Positions 23,510 through 28,880 of a stretch of DNA of 28,880 bases are shown one piece after another. The position numbers and the translations under genes were made by a program. How positions within the stretch are numbered: position 1 is the first letter of the stretch; each line of letters starts with the position of its first letter. The stretch is from JASFEQ01 sp050122535 (GTDB lineage: Bacteria; Desulfobacterota; DSM-4660; Desulfatiglandales; HGW-15), in NCBI GenBank assembly GCA_050122535.1, contig JASFIT010000006.1, positions 1 to 28,880 of the forward strand, written 5' to 3'. The notes under the pieces are model-generated. The model was given only the letters and a program-made list of their open reading frames with translations, did not search any database and was not told the origin of the DNA.

Positions 23510-24400
23510 TCACGGGGATTCATAGGCCTTCACATCCTTCTTCACGGGGATCTTGGACTCACAGGGAATCTTTGTCTGGCAGAGTCCACAGCCATATCCA
23601 TCAAAGCCATACTTAGATGTCACATAATCCTTGGTAACCGGGAAAAGATGCTTATAACATGTGGGCTTATCCTTACCAGCCTCCGTGATGGCCCCTACCG
23701 GGCATCGCTTGATGCATATGCCGCAGATGCCCTTTGTAAAGAAGAGGCAGTACTCGTGGTGATCGGTATAGGGTCTGGGCGTGGGAGGGACTTGTATTCG
23801 GGCAAGGACAGAACCTGTGCGCATCGCCTTGCCCTTCGGGGTGATCAGGCCATCGCACAGGCCGAAGGTTCCCAACCCCGATGCGTAGGCGGCATGTCGT
23901 TCAGACCAGGTAGAGGCAAACCCGTACTGGGGAGAGATTCTTATACTAAATTGTGGCGTAAGTGAAGGAGCCACGACCTGGTATCCTTCCGACTCCATAG
24001 ACGCCACCACATGCTTCCGCAGCTTCTCATTGACTTCTTCGCCGAATATCCGAGCCCTGGCCCATCTTTCCGAGGGATAGAAGTTCTCTTTTCTGTTATC
24101 GGCCTTTGTCACCTCGGTCTGAGGTAGAATCCAGCTAATGATGGTGAGTTCCTCTGGGGTCACACTGAAATCTCGAAATGTGACCGCAAAGATCTCCCAG
24201 GGTGTCAAGTAGAAGGGTCCCACGTGATCCTTGTACGCCTCGTATAAGGGGTCATCTCCCCTTGAAAAACCCACCAGGGGTGCCTCAAAGGCCTTTTCGT
24301 GGGTCTTGTTCTGGAGCGTGTTTTCTGGGGATTGTCTTATGAAGTCCTGAATAATGCCTTCCAGCCAGGCTGCCTGTTCATTGGGTTTTCCTTTAGACAC
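23510..24400 (-). CDS. Epoxyqueuosine reductase-like [4Fe-4S] protein
   Basis: The 296-residue cytoplasmic protein contains eight Cys residues in a C-terminal half that can hold two [4Fe-4S] clusters: C218, C226-xx-C229-xxx-C233-P, C248, and C271-xx-C274 with C280. The core GLGTFGLCDGLITPKGKAMRTGSVL is the segment shared with QueG and reductive-dehalogenase-like proteins. Compared with QueG it lacks the HEAT tail and has a different N-terminal half, so the tRNA-modifying role is doubtful; a redox role is safer. The start is GTG 24398-24400 with AAAGGAG 5 nt upstream. Neighbours on the same strand are the crotonase and, further upstream, the ThDP enzyme, separated by a palindromic repeat. Confidence 0.82.
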   Translation of the reverse strand: MSKGKPNEQAAWLEGIIQDFIRQSPENTLQNKTHEKAFEAPLVGFSRGDDPLYEAYKDHVGPFYLTPWEIFAVTFRDFSVTPEELTIISWILPQTEVTKADNRKENFYPSERWARARIFGEEVNEKLRKHVVASMESEGYQVVAPSLTPQFSIRISPQYGFASTWSERHAAYASGLGTFGLCDGLITPKGKAMRTGSVLARIQVPPTPRPYTDHHEYCLFFTKGICGICIKRCPVGAITEAGKDKPTCYKHLFPVTKDYVTSKYGFDGYGCGLCQTKIPCESKIPVKKDVKAYESP

Positions 24401-24722
24401 GATTCTCCTTTCTTATCCATATGCTAAAAGATTTGGTTGTAACTGAAAAAACGTCTTTAGCAATACCAATAAGCAGTATGCCGTCACTCCCACCTCACGT
24501 CAAGTTCGGGATAAATTCCAGCGGGAGTCCAGATAGAAAGCCTTTCCATTTCTCCCCTGGATTCCCGCTGGAGTTTATCCCCGCGAAGGCGGGGGCGGGA
24601 ATGACGCCAAAAAAACCAAGTCCCTGTAAAGGATTACTGGAACTTGTTGCATCCCTTTGGGAAACGCTGGCCCCCTACCCTTTGCAATGATCTGACCTCT
24701 CACCCTTTGCCTCAGTTCAAGA
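24401..24722. repeat. Palindromic repeat in the spacer 24401-24722
   Basis: CGTCACTCCCACC...ATTCCAGCGGGAGTCCAG (24482-24532) is mirrored by CTGGATTCCCGCTGGAG...CGGGAATGACG (24557-24606), a long imperfect inverted repeat typical of dispersed 'CGTCATTCCCGC' palindromes. Outside it, nothing coding is seen in this spacer. Confidence 0.7.
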
Positions 24723-26336
24723 TTAGTACAGTGGAAATGGGGGGTCCACAGAAGGCGTGACAAGCTCGATTACCCACAAACCCTCAGAGGCAAAGGCCTT
24801 CTCCAGGGCAGCTTCCAGGGCAGAGGGAGAATCCACTCTTGTCCCTTCTGCCCCATAAGCGCGCGCCAAAGCCACAAAATCTGGATTGGTCAAATCCGAT
24901 TCATACACCTTTTGATACGCCCCCCGTTGCAGGTAAGCGATAACGCCATAGGTATTGTCATTCACAACGATTACCGGGAACCCAATCTTGTGCCTCATGC
25001 AGGTGGCCAATTCCTGGGCGCCGTAGAGAAATCCTCCATCCCCAATCAATGCCATGACAGGTTTTTCAGGGCATGCGGTCTTGACCCCCATTGCCGCGGC
25101 AAAGGCAAACCCGATGGTTGCCGAGCCCCTCGCTGCAACCAGACCTCCTTGGGAATAGGAGGGATAAAAATACTCCGCCCAGTACCCGAGCTGGGTGTTG
25201 TCGATCACCAGGGTACTCTCGCGAGGCAATGACCTGCGAATGACTTCCAGGTATTGCATCTCCACATGGGCCTCACGGACCTTGCTCAGCTCCGCTTCCA
25301 GTCTAATCCGCATCTCCTTTATCCACATGCGTCGTTGGTCTAAAAGGGACGCCGGCTCAAGCCTATGGCGCATGGCCTCAAGAATGCTCAGGATGTCCCC
25401 AGTTAACGCCACCTCGGCTGGAAAATTTTTGTCTATCCATTGGGCATCCCAGTCCACATGGATCAGATGAGAAAGCGTCATGCCACGGCGTTTAGCATCC
25501 ACCTCCCGGAGCCTGGAACCGATGACCAGTGTCACATCACACGACGAAATGATTTCTCGAATAACGCCTTTTCTCGTTATATTGCCAAAAACAAGGGGAT
25601 GATCCTCGGCCATGACACCTCTACTGTTGACGGTGGTCATCACCGGTGCAGCCAATGTCTCTGCAAGCGTCCTGATTTGCGCAGCCACATGTGGGTTGAG
25701 TGCCCCTGAACCAACGATGAGACTGGGTTGCTTTGCACGGCGAAGCAGGGAGACCGCCTTTTCCAGGCCAGGAAGATCCTCTCCCTTATGCTTCTCCTCC
25801 AGACCCCCTTCTGCTCCTGAAGAAACCGGCGCGTCAAGCAGATCTGTAGACACTTCCAGATAGACGGGTCCAGGCCTTCCGGAAAGTGCTGTGCGGATTG
25901 CTTCTCGCGTGAGCACCTGAACCTCACTCTCTGATCGGACAGTCATGGTGGCCTTGGTGATATGGCGAAAAAGTGTATCTTGATCCTGCAGTTCATGCAG
26001 GGCGCCAAATCCCCGTCCGATTTTTGCCCTTTTGATATTCGTGGTAATCATGAGTACAGGCGAACAACTCCCCCATGCCTCCTGCATGGCAGGAACCATG
26101 TAACCTGTACCGGGACCCGTAGAGGAGATCACAACGCCCAACCTGTGGCCTGCGCGCGCATACCCGTCAGCCATGTGGGCAGCCATGGTCTCCTGGCGAC
26201 AGAGTATGTGGCGCATGGAGGAATCTTTTCGCAACGCTTCGTACAGACGCATATTGTGGATACTGGGTATACCAAAGACCACATCTACATCAGCTTCCTT
26301 CAGTATGCCCACAATTTCATCTGCTGAACTGCGCAT
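24723..26336 (-). CDS. ThDP-dependent enzyme (acetolactate synthase / decarboxylase family)
   Basis: A 537-residue enzyme with the three-domain layout of the acetolactate synthase and 2-keto acid decarboxylase family. The N-terminal pyrimidine-binding domain has the catalytic Glu49 in CRQETMAAHMADGYAR. The central domain (about 190-330) has RRAKQPSLIVGSGA. The C-terminal diphosphate-binding domain has the GDGG motif at 432-435 followed about 25 residues later by N459 and N461. Length fits the family (530-600). The FAD-site signature of true acetolactate synthases is not convincing, so benzoylformate-type decarboxylase or another carboligase is equally possible. It is divergent from the SDR gene across a 394-nt gap. 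The ribosome site before ATG 26334-26336 is weak. Confidence 0.9.
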   Translation of the reverse strand: MRSSADEIVGILKEADVDVVFGIPSIHNMRLYEALRKDSSMRHILCRQETMAAHMADGYARAGHRLGVVISSTGPGTGYMVPAMQEAWGSCSPVLMITTNIKRAKIGRGFGALHELQDQDTLFRHITKATMTVRSESEVQVLTREAIRTALSGRPGPVYLEVSTDLLDAPVSSGAEGGLEEKHKGEDLPGLEKAVSLLRRAKQPSLIVGSGALNPHVAAQIRTLAETLAAPVMTTVNSRGVMAEDHPLVFGNITRKGVIREIISSCDVTLVIGSRLREVDAKRRGMTLSHLIHVDWDAQWIDKNFPAEVALTGDILSILEAMRHRLEPASLLDQRRMWIKEMRIRLEAELSKVREAHVEMQYLEVIRRSLPRESTLVIDNTQLGYWAEYFYPSYSQGGLVAARGSATIGFAFAAAMGVKTACPEKPVMALIGDGGFLYGAQELATCMRHKIGFPVIVVNDNTYGVIAYLQRGAYQKVYESDLTNPDFVALARAYGAEGTRVDSPSALEAALEKAFASEGLWVIELVTPSVDPPFPLY

Positions 26337-26730
26337 TTCAAATCGACCCCTTGGTCCTCAATCAAGCATATCAGAGATTCTGCAACGCCATGAGAACAAT
26401 AAGTTTTTTGAGGCATGAATGCCCACGTCCTACATGGAATAATGGAATCTTGTTTTAAAAGGAGAATTACCCTTCATATATTCCTTAGCATGTGAGGAGG
26501 AATTTCTCCAGTGAACCAATATTCTTCGTGCTCACTTCGTGTCGCTCAGTCCCCGCAACCGGATCCCCAGTTTCCAACATTCCAATATTCCACCATTCCA
26601 GTTGGGGCAAAGCCCCTAACTTGTATGCTGAAACCCACAGGCAAGTCAACCAGCCTTCCTGGAGCGTCTTGACCAATAAGTGATGAATCCTATATCTTTA
26701 GGTCATCTCTTAGACCTGAAAGGAAAAGCT
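26337..26730. other. Divergent spacer with degenerate tandem repeat
   Basis: This 394-nt region between the divergent ThDP and SDR genes has no convincing gene. At 26573-26601 an imperfect repeat of ATTCCA-type units occurs (TTCCAACATTCCAATATTCC and on), bounded by CCCCAG and CAGTTGGGG arms. Promoters for both genes must lie here but I cannot place them confidently. Confidence 0.5.
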
Positions 26731-27531
26731 ATGAGCGATAATCCTGTGGTCATTGTGACAGGTGCATCCCGAGGTATCGGGGCCTGTGTCGCCCGCTGGC
26801 TGGGAAAGGTGGGTGCTTGCGTAACCCTTGTTGCCCGATCGCCCGAATCCCTAGCGCGTGTCGCCCAAGACGTGGAGCGTGTGGGCGGTGCGGCACTAAC
26901 AATCCATGGCGATGTGGCCGATGAGAATGCCTGCCGCCAAACGGTCGAAAAAACCATAGACCGGTTTGGACATGTGGACGCAATTGTTAACAATGCGGGG
27001 ATTTTCCAGCCCATAGCGTCTATAGCTTCGGCCGATGCAGAGGCCTGGCGCTACAATATTGAGGTCAATCTGCTTGGTCCATTCCACATGGCAAAGGTGG
27101 TTATCCCTCACTTGCTCAAACAAAAGGGACGCATCGTAAACGTGGGCAGCGGAGCTGCGAACATCCCTATCCAAACAGGAAGTGCCTACTGTGCTTCAAA
27201 GGCTGCACTGGTCCAATTCACGCGGGTTCTGGCCTCAGAAGAACCATCACTCACAGCTCTTGCGGTTCGTCCTGGGGTTGTGGATACAGAGATGCAGGCG
27301 CTGATCAGACGGGAGGGCGCCAAGGCCATGTCAGTGGAACAGTTAGCTTACTACCAGACCCTACATACGAAGGGAGAACTTGAGCCCCCTTCCGTTCCGG
27401 CACGCTCCATTGCCTGGCTTTCCTTACATGCCCCTCATGATTGGAGTGGCGAGTTCCTGAATTATGACTATCCACAAATCATGGAACCTTCTATAGCCCT
27501 ATTCGGTGAGCACCTGGAAGCGCTGTCTTGA
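26731..27531 (+). CDS. Short-chain dehydrogenase/reductase (SDR)
   Basis: A 266-residue classical SDR. The NAD(P) motif TGASRGIG is at 10-17, NNAG at 87-90, catalytic Ser140 in VGSGAA, and YCASK gives Tyr153 and Lys157. The residue after the second beta-strand is Arg36 (VARSPES), which is often seen with NADPH-using members. The start ATG 26731 has AAAGGA 7 nt upstream; an in-frame ATG at 26680 would add 17 residues ahead of the fold. The C terminus is slightly longer than the core fold and has no odd features. Substrate is not predictable; the genome neighbourhood suggests acyl-CoA or keto-acid chemistry only loosely. Confidence 0.92.
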   Translation: MSDNPVVIVTGASRGIGACVARWLGKVGACVTLVARSPESLARVAQDVERVGGAALTIHGDVADENACRQTVEKTIDRFGHVDAIVNNAGIFQPIASIASADAEAWRYNIEVNLLGPFHMAKVVIPHLLKQKGRIVNVGSGAANIPIQTGSAYCASKAALVQFTRVLASEEPSLTALAVRPGVVDTEMQALIRREGAKAMSVEQLAYYQTLHTKGELEPPSVPARSIAWLSLHAPHDWSGEFLNYDYPQIMEPSIALFGEHLEALS

Positions 27532-28064
27532 CCTTGAGCGCCTCCTTTACTTCCTCCTCCCTCTTTTCCCCTCTCCATCCTCTCCATCCTCCGTAGCGTG
27601 CTACTGCGGAGGACGGGCCGCCAGAGACAGTGTTGCAATTGGTCATCCCGGCCAAGTCCCACGGAGCGGGACGCGAGCCGGGATCCAGAATGATTTGATT
27701 TTCCCCGATTTTCCTGGATTCCCCTTCGACTTCGCTCAGGGTGGTGAGCCTGTCGAACCACGGGTCTCGCCCAACCCCGTATCGATTACGGGGCACGCTT
27801 GTAGGGCTCGCTCGGAATGACGCCTTTGTCGATTTGCCACACTGCCTCCCACTGGAGAAGAAAGGAGACTTTTTGCGAGGCGATTGTTTATTGAAGCATG
27901 CGCAAGACCTTATGTCGTCCCATACGGCGATTTTTTCTGCTGATTAATCCTATGGATTGTCCGTGATGATGACCAGGAATTATGATAAGCTAAACAGGAA
28001 ACGCAGACCAGAAACAACGCTTCCGCTCTCTTTTTCTTAGGGAGCTCATACCGGATTGATTAAA
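27532..28064. repeat. Repeat-rich spacer between SDR and radical-SAM genes
   Basis: Three blocks are visible. A polypyrimidine tract (27540-27591) leads into TCCTCCG/CGGAGGA (27587-27613) with GTAGC/GCTAC inside it. A dispersed-repeat palindrome runs from GTCATCCCGGCC (27642) to CTCGGAATGACG (27822), with GCCGGGATCCAG mirrored by CCTGGATTCC; nested within it are TTCGAC/GTCGAA (27725-27757) and CCCCGTA/TACGGGG (27775-27793). The last 240 nt show no gene and no clear promoter. Confidence 0.6.
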
Positions 28065-28880
28065 ATGAGAGACTTGAAGGAAATTGATCATCTAGCAGAA
28101 CTGGAGGCATGCGAACTGTGCGAGCATCAATGTGGGGTCAATAGATTGGAAGGCGAAACCGGGGTCTGCAGGGTTTCTATGCCTACGGTGGCCTCGGCCA
28201 CCCTCCATCCAGCACCCCCGGAAAGCTATACCGTATTCATGGCAGGCTGCAATTACAAGTGCTTGAACTGCCAGAACTGGCCCATCTCACAATATCCGGA
28301 CAATGGATTCAGGCAGAGGGGATATGAAGACCCAAAAGGCCTGGCTCTAGAGTGCGTAAATAGGCTGAACTCCATTTCAGGTAAAATGATGGGCGCAGAC
28401 AGGATATTTTTTTCAGGGGGGGAGCCTACGGTTCATCTGCCCTATATAGAAAAGATTGTAGAGGAAGCAAGGCGGATGAGACCAGAGACAAAGGTAAATT
28501 TTGACACCAATGGATATATGACAGAAGAAAGCCTAAGGAGAATTTTGGATTTTACCACATCCATCACCTATGACCTTAAGGCCTATGATGATGAGGTGCA
28601 CCTGGCGCTGACAGGGGCCTCTTCAGAACCTGTTCTAAGGAATGCGAAATTTATCGGGCGGGAGGCAAGGGATAAGCTCTGGGAATTCAGAATTCTCGTT
28701 ATCCCTGAGATAAATGAGGAGGAAATAAGACCATTAGCGGAATTTGTCTCAGAGATGGATCCCTCTTTGCCCGTATGCTTTTTGGCCTTCAGACCCAACT
28801 ATGTCTTAGAAAAGCATCCTGGTGCGGGCAGATCTCTTATGGAGAAGTGTGTGGGTATAGCGATGGATTCTGGTCTGGAA
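28065..28880 (+). CDS. Radical-SAM protein, PflA/AmrS-like (3' end outside window)
   Basis: The visible 272 residues include two Cys sets. C16-xx-C19-xxx-C23 with C35 (CELCEHQCGVN, ETGVCRV) is an N-terminal accessory motif seen in PflA-like and AmmeMemoRadiSam-type proteins; GCNYKCLNC holds C62-xxx-C66-xx-C69, the SAM-binding [4Fe-4S] motif. FFSGGEPTVHLP with G118-G119-E120 is the SAM-contact motif. I read it as a glycyl-radical-activase-like or AMMECR-partner radical SAM enzyme; the reaction is unknown. The frame stays open to the window end. The ribosome site is poor: GGGAG lies about 20 nt before ATG 28065, so a TTG at 28056 (11 nt away) is an alternative start. Confidence 0.88.
   Translation, partial: MRDLKEIDHLAELEACELCEHQCGVNRLEGETGVCRVSMPTVASATLHPAPPESYTVFMAGCNYKCLNCQNWPISQYPDNGFRQRGYEDPKGLALECVNRLNSISGKMMGADRIFFSGGEPTVHLPYIEKIVEEARRMRPETKVNFDTNGYMTEESLRRILDFTTSITYDLKAYDDEVHLALTGASSEPVLRNAKFIGREARDKLWEFRILVIPEINEEEIRPLAEFVSEMDPSLPVCFLAFRPNYVLEKHPGAGRSLMEKCVGIAMDSGLE

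Noticed and set aside
23432..23965. A 177-codon plus-strand frame opposite the iron-sulfur protein
   Set aside because: The minus-strand product has ordered Cys motifs; the plus-strand frame does not look like a protein.
27506..27820. Open frames on both strands across the spacer after the SDR gene
   Set aside because: They are made of the polypyrimidine tract and palindromic repeat sequence, not protein-like.

Overview
The window looks like a chromosomal segment of an anaerobic Desulfobacterota (deltaproteobacterial) bacterium. Clues are a 4-hydroxybutyryl-CoA dehydratase with every cluster ligand, the alpha half of an ADP-forming acyl-CoA synthetase, a small protein resembling the Desulfovibrio DVU0772 family, iron-sulfur and radical-SAM enzymes, and dispersed palindromic repeats. 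This assignment is inference; no rRNA or other marker gene is present. I see no tRNA, rRNA, CRISPR array, transposase or phage gene. Base composition is mosaic: about 1-5700 and 11640-13500 look AT-richer than the ABC-transporter block.

Layout. 1-1900: a lipoprotein-like relative of M6 metalloproteases whose reading frame is interrupted once by an in-frame UGA with a hairpin just behind it, then a terminator. 2380-3530: a short signalling cluster (PilZ domain, FHA domain, small basic protein) ending in a terminator that resembles the first. 3750-6250: an AEC-type permease, an NRDE/TANGO2-like protein and the DVU0772-like protein. 6276-9908 (minus strand): a three-gene MacAB-like export system whose adaptor carries an extra Spy/CpxP-like helical segment. 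10148-12890: 4-hydroxybutyryl-CoA dehydratase, then an exported metallo-beta-lactamase-fold protein behind a nested inverted repeat.

12900-13790: a run of hairpins, a 25-residue membrane peptide and a small ACT-like protein. 13856-16220 (minus): a CBS-ACT protein, the ADP-forming CoA ligase alpha subunit, and a 5'-truncated thiol peroxidase (Tpx) remnant. 16341-19667: a promoter and two overlapping genes, a HEAT-repeat protein and an HD-GYP-type protein, that share a homologous N-terminal domain. 19683-22462: a two-helix membrane protein, a MITE-like palindrome, a stand-alone LigD-type 3'-phosphoesterase, a cupin and a PNPOx-fold protein. 22507-26336 (minus): a crotonase-family enzyme, an epoxyqueuosine-reductase-like iron-sulfur protein and a ThDP-dependent enzyme. 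26731-28880: a short-chain dehydrogenase, a repeat-rich spacer and the first 272 residues of a radical-SAM enzyme.

Several enzymes (AbfD, CoA ligase alpha, crotonase, SDR, ThDP enzyme) would fit acyl-CoA or organic-acid metabolism, but they do not form one operon, so a shared pathway is only a suggestion. The observations most worth checking are the in-frame UGA at 1054-1056, the paired N-terminal domains of the HEAT and HD-GYP proteins, the adaptor with the inserted domain, the stand-alone phosphoesterase, and the structured small-ORF region at 12973-13391.
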